13,373 nt of DNA, from the NCBI GenBank assembly GCA_044348665.1, contig JBIKSI010000101.1, positions 1-13,373 of the forward strand, read 5' to 3'. This document shows positions 1 to 7,508 of this stretch, one piece after another. The DNA is from M2408 sp044348665. GTDB taxonomy: Bacteria; Bacteroidota; Bacteroidia; Flavobacteriales_D; Crocinitomicaceae. A program made the translations under genes and the position numbers. The notes below the pieces were generated by a model. The model was given only the letters and a program-made list of their open reading frames with translations. It had not been told where the DNA came from and made no database searches. Every line of letters starts with the position of its first letter. Positions within the stretch are counted from its first letter, which is position 1.

Positions 1-61
1 CCTAATTGCGTATAGCTTTTTTCCTAAAAAACCAGCTATCAAATATGATGTAGATTTATCT

Positions 62-574
62 TTACAATTGGCACTTTATTAATCGAACTGAGGTTAATAA
101 CGATTTCTGTGAATTAAAGAAGAATAAAGCCTCACTTCGGTCATTCTTTATTATATTCAATCCAGTGGGATTTTTAAATTGACGACTAATATCTATTTCT
201 CCTTGAAAATGGTAAAGCTTTGAACCATAATATCCCGTTTTGAAAAACACAAATAAATTAAGTGTTTTATCTTTGTTTAGGCTAAAAATAACTTTTGAAG
301 AAAAAACACTATCTCCAGAGGGTTTTACTTCAACATCACCAAAAACCTTCCACAAGAAATCAATTTTATTTAATGTGTCATCTTTTATAAGTATTGTAGT
401 TGTTGAATGATAATAAATATCTCTTTGGTTCATGGAATGTCCATCCGTTGAATCCCTAATAATAATCTCAAAATCTTTTTTCCCTAATTCTGTTATTATG
501 ATGGATACCGGCATATTTTGTGATAACACAGAATCTATATAAACGAAAAAAGAAACAATTAATAAAAACTTCAT
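62..574 (-). CDS. small secreted protein of unknown function, last gene of the SpoIIE-phosphatase operon
   Basis: This 170-residue protein is not recognised. It opens with MKFLLIVSFF, a hydrophobic stretch to about residue 17, and V-L-S-Q, so a signal peptide cleaved near residue 18/19 is likely. The mature part of about 150 residues has no further membrane segment. It alternates short hydrophobic and polar stretches (for example KTLNLFVFFKTGYYGSKLYHF), which suggests a beta-rich fold. It has two cysteines at most and no obvious lipobox, catalytic motif or sorting domain. The ATG at 574-572 lies 3 bases after the stop of the upstream membrane-protein gene, so the two are almost certainly co-transcribed and follow the sensor-phosphatase gene. 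A periplasmic or outer-surface role linked to that sensor is inference from position only. No terminator is visible between its stop and the window edge. Confidence 0.75.
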   Translation of the reverse strand: MKFLLIVSFFVYIDSVLSQNMPVSIIITELGKKDFEIIIRDSTDGHSMNQRDIYYHSTTTILIKDDTLNKIDFLWKVFGDVEVKPSGDSVFSSKVIFSLNKDKTLNLFVFFKTGYYGSKLYHFQGEIDISRQFKNPTGLNIIKNDRSEALFFFNSQKSLLTSVRLIKCQL

Positions 575-577
575 TAG

Positions 578-1096
578 CTACTTTCTATCAATTTCCTTTT
601 GCAAGGAGAACAAACTTAGCACACTAAACAAAGTGAAAAGTACTAAACTTGAAATAAGAATCATTGAATTATCAAAAACAGCATTTCCAGTAGTGTAAAT
701 AACAGAAAGTAACATCAAAGCACTAAATGCTGTTAATAATTTCATCATTTGGCTCGCTCTTTTGGTCACAGTAAAATGAATGGCTGAAATCAAACCTAGA
801 AACATGAATAAAAGTGAAAAATTCCAAGTTTGATTCATTTGAAATACTTCTAAAAGAGATAAATTCCACAAAACAAAACCAATAATTGTTGAACTGTATG
901 ATATTGTTTTTGAAAGTTTTGTTCCATTTTTTGATTCTATCATCAAAACCAAAAAAAGTAATGTAACACTAAATGAAATTAGACAATAATTTATCGTTTG
1001 TATTATCCCGAGGAAATCAAACAAATAAGCCAACAAAATTCCAAATGAAATTGCTAAACTGATATAAAAAAGATAAACGTTACTATTTTTTCCCAT
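578..1096 (-). CDS. multi-pass membrane protein of unknown function
   Basis: This is a 172-residue integral membrane protein with no recognised family. About six hydrophobic segments can be read in order: residues near 7-28, 32-53, 64-84, 91-110, 119-138 and 144-166. They are joined by short loops, one containing T-K-R-A-S-Q and one S-K-N-G-T-K-L-S-K. No catalytic or transport motif is evident. I chose the ATG at 1096-1094 (protein starts MGKNSNVYLF). The frame also contains an ATG 30 bases upstream (1126-1124), but that would overlap the end of the phosphatase gene by 25 bases and add the non-membrane residues MCFWSKTINQ. The chosen start leaves 5 bases after the phosphatase stop and the gene ends 3 bases before the next start. 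Such packing indicates translational coupling. A role as membrane partner of the upstream phosphatase is inference. Confidence 0.72.
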   Translation of the reverse strand: MGKNSNVYLFYISLAISFGILLAYLFDFLGIIQTINYCLISFSVTLLFLVLMIESKNGTKLSKTISYSSTIIGFVLWNLSLLEVFQMNQTWNFSLLFMFLGLISAIHFTVTKRASQMMKLLTAFSALMLLSVIYTTGNAVFDNSMILISSLVLFTLFSVLSLFSLQKEIDRK

Positions 1097-1101
1097 TTGA
1101 T

Positions 1102-4100
1102 TTATAGTTTTACTCCAAAAACACAAACATCATCAATTTGATCATAATCTTGAATCCAAGTATCAAAAAAGGCTTGAATTTTTACATATTGCTCTTTCAT
1201 AGGCAAATGACTAATTTCAACTAAATATTCTTTGAATGGTCTAGATTTCAATTTCTTACCTTTTTCACCACCAAACTGATCTACATAACCATCCGTGTAT
1301 TGGAAAATACAATCACCTTTTTGAAGCTGGATTTCTTGCTGTGTAAACGGAAAAGCATGTGAAAACTGACCAATTGGCTGTTTGTCTGGTTTTAATTCAA
1401 TAATTTCTTTATTACGGATAATTACACATTCATTATTTGCTCCCGCGTATTTCAAAATCAGCGTTTTACGATCAAGGACACACAGAGACATATCCATACC
1501 GTCTTTTACATCCGTTTGAGTTTTTGTAACGAAGGATTTTACAACAATTTCTCTGTGCTTATCTAAAATTTCTGCCGGTTCAGTTAATTTATGTTCATTT
1601 ACACATCGTAATAAAGAAGCATTCCCCACAATACTTACCAATGCTCCCGGAACACCGTGTCCAGTGCAATCGATGGCGGAAAAAATTGATAAATCACCTT
1701 TTTGTCTTGCCCAATAAAAATCACCACTTACAATGTCTTTTGGTCGGTAAAAAACACAATAATCATCAAACATTCGAGCTAAACGTTCGTCAGGCAAAAT
1801 TGTTTCTTGAATTCGTTTTGCATAAATGATACTATCGACTATATCTTGTGTTTTATGCTCAATTTCTTGTTTTTGAATTTCTAATTTTTTATTTTGCTCT
1901 GCAATTTCGCTGGTACGTTCCTCTACAATTTCTTCCAACTTAATGTTTTGATTTTTAACTCGCTGTACACTCAGTTTAATAATAAAATAAATCAAAAATA
2001 TAAAGGTAATAAAATACAAGAAATACGCCCACCAAGTTCTATACCAAGGGGGTAAAATCGTAAAAGTATATGATTCTACTTCACTTTCAAAGCCATAAAT
2101 GTTTTTCGCCTGAATTTTTAAAGTATAGGTACCTTCACCTAACTTTTTGTAATCCGCAAAATTAAAGGCAGACCATTCAGACCATTCATCAATATAATTT
2201 TCTAATTTATAGCGGTATTTGAGCTTATCAAAAGCCATATAAGTATTTGCTCTAAATTCAATTCGGATTGAGTTGTTACTGTATGGAATTGCATCCAATT
2301 TTAGTGCGTGATGCGGATTATAAATTCGTAGCTTATCATTTAAATAAATACCTTCAATACTAATTTTATAATTTTTCTTAATACTCGGTAAGGCTTTTTG
2401 ATTATATGATAAAATTTCATTTCCATTGGTAAACCAATATTCATTTTCAGAAATTTTCATCATCGTAGAAGCCAAAGGAACTAAATAAGAATTCATGGAC
2501 TCAAAAGGCCAAGAGGTCCAATTCCATCGATTATTTTTGAATTCTAAATATCCATGTTCTGCTTTTTTACCATCCCAAATAAAAACCCAAAATTTATCTT
2601 CATTCTCCTTGAAAAGACGGTGAATTTGAAAATCTTTATTCCCTTGAAATTTATTATTAAATGCTTTGAAAGGTTCAACGACATTGTCTTTGTTAAGCAC
2701 AAAAAGACCAGATTCCATCGCGAAAAAAACTTGATCTTTATAGTTTCCAGCGTAAAAATTGGTATTTAAATTTTGTTTACTGTTTTTAAATTTTAATTTC
2801 TTGTAAGTATTAGTCTTTATACTTAATTCATAGATACCAGAATTACGAACTCCGAAATAAATATTCCCATTTCGATGCGTCATGTTAATGATCTCTCCAT
2901 TAATATCAGGAATAATTACTTGATAGTTCCATCCACTTTCGGAAAGGATTAATTTTCCCAAAGAGCCTTCATTTCCAACAAAAAATTCATTTTTATTTAA
3001 TGGGTTTTGATAGCAATTCCATGCTAGTTCTTCAATTATTTTGCTTGTTTTCTTGCTGTTATAATTGATTTCATATATCCCAGAATAGGCAACAGCTAAG
3101 GTTTTTTTGCCGAAATCAGTTTCAAAACTTTGTAATTGAAAAATCTCTTCAGGGATAAGATTCATTGATTTAAAGATGATTCTATCATTCTCCTTTTCTG
3201 CTTTCCAAATATCTAATTGTGTTCCAACTGTAATGTTATTTCCAAACTTGTCAAAACTAAAATTCTCTCCTGTTAAACCTTCTTTTTTGTTGAAGTAAGT
3301 AATGGGTGACGAAGTTTCAAAGAAATGAATTCCGTTAGATAAACAAGTCCATAAATTGTTCTCATTATCCAAAAAGACATCATAAGCAATCAAATTCTCC
3401 ATCCCATCATGGGTATCAAATCTTCGAATTAATTCTGTTTTTTCGTTTAGAACATGAATTCCTTGGCCTTCAGTACAAATGTAATAAATTTGATTTTTTT
3501 TGTAAACCGTATAAATTTCAATCCCACGAATAGATTTAAATTCTTCTGGTTTATCCTTTAACCAAATAAGGCGATTGTTTTCTTCCTTTATTCGGTGAAC
3601 ATTTCCATTGAAATTAAAAATATTCCAATGACGTTCTTTTTTTTCTGTTGCACGAATATTTAAAAAATCAATATTCTCGGAAATTTCTTGAGAATATGAT
3701 TTCTTGGTAGCACAATTTAAATATACATATTTTCGTTCAATTTCGTTGTCCAAATCCTTCCTATATGTTAGTAAAACCCCTTTATCAAAGGCACCAGCAG
3801 TCATACAAGTGTATCCGTTTGTATTGGGAATAGAAAGTTTTTCAACTTGATTGGATTTTAAAACAAAAACACCTTTTTCAGCAATAAAAAATAGTTCATT
3901 TTTGAACTCGAAAATATTCCAAATTTCTCCACATAAATCATTTGTACTTGAAATAAAAAGTGGTTTATAACTTAATTCACCCGCCTCTGTATATGTTATT
4001 TCACCAAAATTATTTTCTCTACCTACATAGGTTTTACCGTTGGATGCCTTAAATAATTTGGTAACTTTTGTCTTTTCAACTGAAGCAATTTTTGCCTTTG

Positions 4101-4344
4101 CCAAATTTTTGCCATTTATCTTTAAAATTTTCCAGGATAAACCATTAAAAGAAAGGATTTCATTATTATTTCCAAATAAAACTACTCCATCTTTTTCTTG
4201 AACGCCGGTCCAAATTTGAGTACCACTTTGAAAATCTTTTTGAGAAAAATACTTTCCATAAAATTTCCCATAGGAACTTGAGTTTTGGGCAAAACTTAAA
4301 GTAATAAAGAGGATATTTAGAAGTAAAATAAGTTTCTTTTTCAA
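1102..4344 (-). CDS. secreted/membrane sensor: beta-propeller, Y_Y_Y domain, transmembrane helix and SpoIIE-type PP2C phosphatase
   Basis: This 1080-residue signalling protein has a signal peptide (residues 1-20, ending S-F-A-Q). A long two-component-regulator-style propeller region follows (about 21-680, with repeats such as 'DNENNLWTCLSNGIHFF'). Next are a Y_Y_Y domain (about 690-765, 'RYKLENYIDEWSEW'), one membrane helix (about 771-793, starting WWAYFLYF) and a charged coiled coil (about 800-845). The C-terminal SpoIIE/PP2C phosphatase domain has the metal-ligand motifs SGDFYW (D875), DCTGHGVPGA (D892), YTDGYVD (D1018) and IDDVCVFG (1070-1077). The propeller should face the periplasm and the phosphatase the cytosol. 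Such phosphatases usually act on anti-sigma-antagonist phosphoproteins, but no such partner lies in the window. There is no histidine-kinase domain. The start is TTG at 4344-4342: an in-frame TAA sits five codons upstream and the signal peptide begins exactly there. It heads a tight cluster with the next two genes. Confidence 0.9.
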   Translation of the reverse strand: MKKKLILLLNILFITLSFAQNSSSYGKFYGKYFSQKDFQSGTQIWTGVQEKDGVVLFGNNNEILSFNGLSWKILKINGKNLAKAKIASVEKTKVTKLFKASNGKTYVGRENNFGEITYTEAGELSYKPLFISSTNDLCGEIWNIFEFKNELFFIAEKGVFVLKSNQVEKLSIPNTNGYTCMTAGAFDKGVLLTYRKDLDNEIERKYVYLNCATKKSYSQEISENIDFLNIRATEKKERHWNIFNFNGNVHRIKEENNRLIWLKDKPEEFKSIRGIEIYTVYKKNQIYYICTEGQGIHVLNEKTELIRRFDTHDGMENLIAYDVFLDNENNLWTCLSNGIHFFETSSPITYFNKKEGLTGENFSFDKFGNNITVGTQLDIWKAEKENDRIIFKSMNLIPEEIFQLQSFETDFGKKTLAVAYSGIYEINYNSKKTSKIIEELAWNCYQNPLNKNEFFVGNEGSLGKLILSESGWNYQVIIPDINGEIINMTHRNGNIYFGVRNSGIYELSIKTNTYKKLKFKNSKQNLNTNFYAGNYKDQVFFAMESGLFVLNKDNVVEPFKAFNNKFQGNKDFQIHRLFKENEDKFWVFIWDGKKAEHGYLEFKNNRWNWTSWPFESMNSYLVPLASTMMKISENEYWFTNGNEILSYNQKALPSIKKNYKISIEGIYLNDKLRIYNPHHALKLDAIPYSNNSIRIEFRANTYMAFDKLKYRYKLENYIDEWSEWSAFNFADYKKLGEGTYTLKIQAKNIYGFESEVESYTFTILPPWYRTWWAYFLYFITFIFLIYFIIKLSVQRVKNQNIKLEEIVEERTSEIAEQNKKLEIQKQEIEHKTQDIVDSIIYAKRIQETILPDERLARMFDDYCVFYRPKDIVSGDFYWARQKGDLSIFSAIDCTGHGVPGALVSIVGNASLLRCVNEHKLTEPAEILDKHREIVVKSFVTKTQTDVKDGMDMSLCVLDRKTLILKYAGANNECVIIRNKEIIELKPDKQPIGQFSHAFPFTQQEIQLQKGDCIFQYTDGYVDQFGGEKGKKLKSRPFKEYLVEISHLPMKEQYVKIQAFFDTWIQDYDQIDDVCVFGVKL

Positions 4345-4372
4345 AATTTGATCAAGTTATCGTTTTATTCTG

Positions 4373-4380
4373 CTAAGGTA
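4373..4380 (-). promoter_or_regulatory. possible -7 element for the sensor-phosphatase operon
   Basis: On the minus strand this reads TACCTTAG, one mismatch from the Bacteroidota -7 consensus TAnnTTTG. It lies about 28 bases before the TTG start at 4344, inside the 68-base gap after the MFS gene. No clear TTG at the expected -33 spacing was found, so the operon may instead be read through from the exporter gene. Confidence 0.25.
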
Positions 4381-4412
4381 ATAAATATTTTTAAAAGGAA
4401 GTTTTAGACTCA

Positions 4413-5663
4413 CTATTTTTTCACATCTTCTTTTTCCATTTTGGCTTGAATCATTTTATTGACACGGTAGGTCAGAAAAATATTTATCAAAATGGCACAA
4501 ATAACTGCGTAACCAAGAATATCAAAACGTTCAAGGATTGCATTTTCATTTTTTTGAACAACAATTATTCCACCTAAAACGGCTGCAAAGCCACCAGACA
4601 TTTGTTGTAAAGATGAATTAATACTCATAAAAGCACCTCGATCTTTCATGTCTGGAACAGAAGAAGTTAATGCTTGTGAAGGTACCATTCTTGCCATTAC
4701 TCCTACCATCATTAGAGAATTTACAGACACAATCATCCAAAATGGAACTGGCACTAATTGCGTGTAAATCAAAACGGTAACACACATCCAAATGGATGCG
4801 ATTGCAAATAGGGTGAATTTATTTATTTTATCACTAATTAGACCAATAATTGGCATGATAGCTAATGTTACAATGCCTGTAATCATAAATAAAATCGGTA
4901 GTTGATCTTGTGAAACACCTAAATTATTGACAGCGAAAGCACTTCCCCAAGGCATCATTAAATATCCTCCGAGTGAGAGGAAGGCTGTGGCTAAAAATCC
5001 AATTCGATAATCTCGATTTTTAATGGTATTAAATAAGTGTTTCAGGGCGTTATCTTTTTGTAATTTAAGGTGTTCGTTCACTGGTTTTAAAACAATAATA
5101 CCCACTAAACTGATTAACATAGCTAATCCAACTATCATAAAAAAGGGTGATTGCCAGCCCCATTGATTTGCGAAATAAAGACTAATTGGAATTCCTAAAA
5201 TCTGACTAATTCCAAATCCCATTTGCAGGTAGCCCATAACACGACCACGCTGATTAAATTCAAACAAGTCAGCAACAATTGCCATTGATATTGAACTAAT
5301 AACTCCCCCAAAAATCCCTGTCACTATTCGAGCAATTACCAATAAAACATAGGAATTTGCTAAACCACAAAATAATGTTCCTAAAATAAAGCCAATATAG
5401 AAAAATAACAGTAACTTTTTTCTGTCAAATTTATCCGCAAATCCAGCAGTTAAAAATCCAGAAATTCCAGCACTAAAAGCATAACTTGAAACAACAACTC
5501 CAAATTCAGTCGGACCAATTTTCATGGATTTCATTAACAAATCGCCCAAGGGAGACATCACCATAAAATCTAAAACGACTGTAAATTGAGTGAGAGCAAG
5601 AATTAAAACTACAAGTTTTTGATAGGGTGTAAATTTGAATTTTGCAGTTTTTTCTTTGGACAT
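4413..5663 (-). CDS. MFS transporter, DHA1-like (drug:H+ antiporter or sugar-efflux type)
   Basis: This 416-residue inner-membrane carrier has the length and about 12 hydrophobic segments typical of the major facilitator superfamily. Helix 1 carries the DHA1-like signature VVLDFMVMSPLG (D32). Loop 2-3 has a good motif A, GFADKFDRKK (residues 74-83). Helix 4 has the conserved arginine in VIARIVTGIFGG. Residues 149-170 form a glycine/proline-rich helix 5 in the position of motif C. A long charged central loop (about 195-215) separates the two six-helix halves. These features place it with proton-coupled efflux permeases, but the substrate cannot be read from the sequence. The ATG at 5663-5661 follows an exact -7 promoter element by about 15 bases. 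The gene diverges from the repeat-protein gene and is followed 68 bases later by the sensor-phosphatase gene, with no terminator seen between them. Confidence 0.9.
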   Translation of the reverse strand: MSKEKTAKFKFTPYQKLVVLILALTQFTVVLDFMVMSPLGDLLMKSMKIGPTEFGVVVSSYAFSAGISGFLTAGFADKFDRKKLLLFFYIGFILGTLFCGLANSYVLLVIARIVTGIFGGVISSISMAIVADLFEFNQRGRVMGYLQMGFGISQILGIPISLYFANQWGWQSPFFMIVGLAMLISLVGIIVLKPVNEHLKLQKDNALKHLFNTIKNRDYRIGFLATAFLSLGGYLMMPWGSAFAVNNLGVSQDQLPILFMITGIVTLAIMPIIGLISDKINKFTLFAIASIWMCVTVLIYTQLVPVPFWMIVSVNSLMMVGVMARMVPSQALTSSVPDMKDRGAFMSINSSLQQMSGGFAAVLGGIIVVQKNENAILERFDILGYAVICAILINIFLTYRVNKMIQAKMEKEDVKK

Positions 5664-5678
5664 TTGTATATTTTTTCA

Positions 5679-5686
5679 CAAAAGTA
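5679..5686 (-). promoter_or_regulatory. -7 promoter element of the MFS gene
   Basis: The minus strand reads TACTTTTG, an exact match to the Bacteroidota consensus TAnnTTTG. It lies 15 bases before the ATG at 5663, giving a leader of roughly 10 bases. No TTG at -33 spacing is evident. Confidence 0.5.
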
Positions 5687-5715
5687 GGATTAATTTTTAA
5701 TTACCACGGTATTCA

Positions 5716-5746
5716 TTGTTTTGTTAACATTAAATGTTTACTTTTA
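5716..5746 (+). promoter_or_regulatory. probable promoter of the five-repeat secreted protein
   Basis: TTG at 5716-5718, a 20-base spacer and TACTTTTA at 5739-5746 (one mismatch from TAnnTTTG) match the Bacteroidota -33/-7 layout. The start of transcription would fall about 10-12 bases before the ATG at 5762. It is back-to-back with the MFS promoter. Confidence 0.45.
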
Positions 5747-5761
5747 AGCAAAAATAAAATT

Positions 5762-6160
5762 ATGAAAAAAGTAAAATTTGTATTATTTGTGCTGTTTTTA
5801 GGAGTTTTTAGTAGCAACTCATTTGCACAGGATTTAAGAAAAAATGGTTCAAGTTATGGAAAAATTGAATCGAATGGTGATGTAAGAATCAACGGAAGTA
5901 TCAAAGGAAAATTTGAATCGAACGGTGATATTCGTGTGAATGGTAGCATTAAAGGAAAAATTGAATCAAATGGAGATATTCGCAAAAATGGTTCAATCGT
6001 GGGGAAAGTTGAATCTAATGGTGACGTGAGAATGAACGGATCTATTGTTGGGAAAATTGAGTCAAATGGCGATATCCGTAAAAACGGAAGTATTGTAGGT
6101 TCCGCATCGGGAGTAAATGCGCGCCAAGCAGCAGTAATGTTTTTCTTTGATTTTTTCTAA
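5762..6160 (+). CDS. secreted five-repeat protein, resembling the '5-fold beta-flower' family
   Basis: This 132-residue exported protein has a signal peptide (MKKVKFVLFVLFLGVF...S-F-A-Q, cleavage near residue 23). A lead-in follows, then five tandem 16-residue units (residues 33-112) of the form G-K-[IFV]-E-S-N-G-D-[IV]-R-x-N-G-S-I-x. The tail is G-S-A-S-G-V-N-A-R-Q-A-A-V-M-F-F-F-D-F-F. The short polar units, the small-residue turn after the last one and the A-A-V-x-F-F-F C-terminus resemble Bacteroidota proteins annotated as 5-fold beta-flower proteins, in which each repeat forms one petal of a closed ring. The assignment rests on recalled pattern, not on a search. The biochemical role of that family is unknown to me. 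The frame extends upstream to 5642, but the ATG at 5762 is chosen because it begins the signal peptide and follows a promoter-like site. It is monocistronic, ended by the hairpin at 6181. Confidence 0.8.
   Translation: MKKVKFVLFVLFLGVFSSNSFAQDLRKNGSSYGKIESNGDVRINGSIKGKFESNGDIRVNGSIKGKIESNGDIRKNGSIVGKVESNGDVRMNGSIVGKIESNGDIRKNGSIVGSASGVNARQAAVMFFFDFF
5858..6097 (+). repeat. five tandem 48-base coding repeats
   Basis: The units start at 5858, 5906, 5954, 6002 and 6050 and are each exactly 48 bases (16 codons). The peptide repeat is nearly invariant at G-K-x-E-S-N-G-D, while codons vary: for example AAT or AAC for Asn, GGT, GGA or GGC for Gly, and CGT, CGC, CGA or AGA for Arg. The synonymous drift shows old units held by selection on the protein rather than a fresh DNA duplication. 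Confidence 0.9.
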
Positions 6161-6180
6161 TAAAAGAAAACACTAATTTT

Positions 6181-6204
6181 AAAAGGCTTTTCGGAGCCTT
6201 TTTT
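6181..6204 (+). terminator. Rho-independent terminator after the five-repeat protein
   Basis: A perfect 8-bp stem (AAAAGGCT 6181-6188 with AGCCTTTT 6195-6202) encloses the loop TTTCGG and runs into a T-rich tract. It starts 20 bases after the stop codon at 6160. Confidence 0.85.
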
Positions 6205-6209
6205 ATTTC

Positions 6210-6338
6210 AATTACAAAATAAATATATTTTTAACTAGTATCAATTACAAAATAAACATATTTTTTATTAATTAAATTACATAATAAACATAATTATAAA
6301 GTATTTAATTACAAAATAATTATAAAAAAATGGGAGGT
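6210..6338 (+). repeat. four degenerate 32-33 bp direct repeats upstream of the DUF4143 ATPase gene
   Basis: Copies begin at 6210, 6243, 6275 and 6307, so the period is 33, 32 and 32 bases. The shared 18-base core is AATTACAAAATAAAYATA. Copies 1 and 2 differ from each other by one core base, copy 3 has one substitution (ACATAA), and copy 4 is degraded in its last third. The remaining 14-15 bases of each unit are AT-rich and not conserved. The period is close to three turns of B-DNA, so all cores face the same side of the helix. The array fills the space between a terminator (to 6204) and the next gene (ATG 6381), which is the expected position of an operator. There are no unique spacers of the kind a CRISPR array has. 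Function as a regulatory array is inference. Confidence 0.75.
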
Positions 6339-6353
6339 TAAAAAAATAATTAT

Positions 6354-6361
6354 TAATTTCG
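6354..6361 (+). promoter_or_regulatory. candidate -7 element for the DUF4143 ATPase gene
   Basis: TAATTTCG matches TAnnTTTG at all but one fixed position and sits 19 bases before the ATG at 6381, directly after the repeat array. A second one-mismatch site, AAAATTTG at 6367-6374, is too close to the ATG to give a normal leader. Neither has a convincing -33 TTG. Confidence 0.25.
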
Positions 6362-6380
6362 TAAGCAAAATTTGTCACGA

Positions 6381-7508
6381 ATGATATTTAGAAATTTAGA
6401 AATCGAGATGGAAGAAGATTTATTTAAGAATAAAGTCATCTTACTTTTTGGCCCCAGACAAGTTGGTAAAACTACGATTATTCGATCTTTATTGCATAAA
6501 ATTGATTCAAATTATTTGTTTATGAATGGAGATGAGTCTGATGTTCAAGAAAATCTGTCAAAAACAAATTCAACTCACCTTCGCTTATTATTTGGTAATC
6601 ATAAATTAATATTTATTGATGAAGCGCAACGAATTCCTAATATTGGACTGACCTTAAAAATAATTGCTGACCTACTAATAGATGTTCAAGTAATCGCTTC
6701 TGGTTCCTCAGCTTTGGAAATTGCCGATAAAACGCAAGAAACATTGACTGGAAGAAAATATGAATTTCAATTATTCCCTTTATCTTTCAAAGAAATGGTG
6801 AATCATCATGGATTGTTAGAAGAAAAACGAAATTTAGAGCAACGTTTGATTTACGGCTTTTATCCTGAGGTTGTTACAAAGCCAAATGAAGCACAAAAAA
6901 TAGTTAAATTAATTGCAAATAGTTATTTGTACAAGGATATTTTAATGCTTGACAATTTAAAAAAGCCTTCAATTTTACAGAAAATTTTAAAAGCTTTGGC
7001 GTTTCAGGTCGGAAGTGAGGTATCATTTTCTGAAATTAGCCGCTTGGTCGGAGCTGAATATCACACAGTTGAAAAATATATAGATCTTCTCGAAAAAACC
7101 TTTGTTATCTATACTTTACCCGCTTTCAGTGGGAACGAGCGCACCGAAATACGTAAGGGGAAAAAAATATATTTTTTTGACAATGGAATTCGGAATGCGA
7201 TTATTGGGAATTTTTTGCCTCTTAATCAGCGTACAGATGTTGGAGCGTTATGGGAAAATTTTCTAATTAATGAACGAATGAAAAATAATTTCCCTGATGT
7301 CATGCAAAACCGCTACTTTTGGAGAACTACTCAGCAGCAAGAAATTGATTACATTGAAGAAAATGTTCATGGTTTAAAAGCCTTTGAATTCAAATGGAGT
7401 GAAAGCAAGAAAGTGAAATTTTCTAAAACTTTTTTAAGGGCTTACCCAAATACGCAAGTGGAAGGAATAAATCCTAGTAATTATTTGAGTTTTATTGGTG
7501 TAAAATAA
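6381..7508 (+). CDS. AAA-family ATPase with C-terminal DUF4143 domain
   Basis: This is a 375-residue cytosolic protein. The N-terminal ATPase has Walker A GPRQVGKT (residues 24-31), Walker B LIFIDEAQRI (76-85), a sensor-like VIASGSSALEI (104-114) and the family hallmark LTGRKYEFQLFPLSFKEM (122-139). The DUF4143 half (about 185-345) carries a winged-helix-like stretch (about 215-245), VEKYIDLLEKTFVIY, KKIYFFDNG, GALWENFLINE (288-298), EIDYIE (321-326) and AFEFKW (334-339). D323 and E336-x-K338 fit the reduced PD-(D/E)XK-like core proposed for this domain. The family is widespread in Bacteroidota as lone genes, and its physiological function is not established. I chose ATG 6381, starting MIFRNLEIEMEEDL as family members usually do, over a TTG nine bases upstream. 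The gene stands alone between terminators and is preceded by the phased repeats. Confidence 0.9.
   Translation: MIFRNLEIEMEEDLFKNKVILLFGPRQVGKTTIIRSLLHKIDSNYLFMNGDESDVQENLSKTNSTHLRLLFGNHKLIFIDEAQRIPNIGLTLKIIADLLIDVQVIASGSSALEIADKTQETLTGRKYEFQLFPLSFKEMVNHHGLLEEKRNLEQRLIYGFYPEVVTKPNEAQKIVKLIANSYLYKDILMLDNLKKPSILQKILKALAFQVGSEVSFSEISRLVGAEYHTVEKYIDLLEKTFVIYTLPAFSGNERTEIRKGKKIYFFDNGIRNAIIGNFLPLNQRTDVGALWENFLINERMKNNFPDVMQNRYFWRTTQQQEIDYIEENVHGLKAFEFKWSESKKVKFSKTFLRAYPNTQVEGINPSNYLSFIGVK

Noticed and set aside
1..57. Minus-strand open frame reading K-D-K-S-T-S-Y-L-I-A-G-F-L-G-K-K-L-Y-A-I-R to the window edge
   Set aside because: It could be the 5' end of another gene of the operon with a TTG start, but fewer than 20 codons are visible and there is no ATG.
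1097..1126. Earlier ATG (1126) for the six-helix membrane protein
   Set aside because: It overlaps the phosphatase gene end by 25 bases. The ATG at 1096 is the better coupled start.
1641..2769. Short plus-strand open frames inside the phosphatase gene
   Set aside because: They are antisense to well-defined PP2C and propeller coding sequence and show no protein features of their own.
5642..5761. Upstream extension of the five-repeat protein starting at 5642
   Set aside because: It would place about 40 residues before an intact signal peptide and overlap both the MFS gene start and the divergent promoters.
6210..6338. Repeat array considered as a CRISPR array
   Set aside because: The repeats are degenerate, purely AT-rich and lack unique spacers of constant length. 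No cas gene is nearby.
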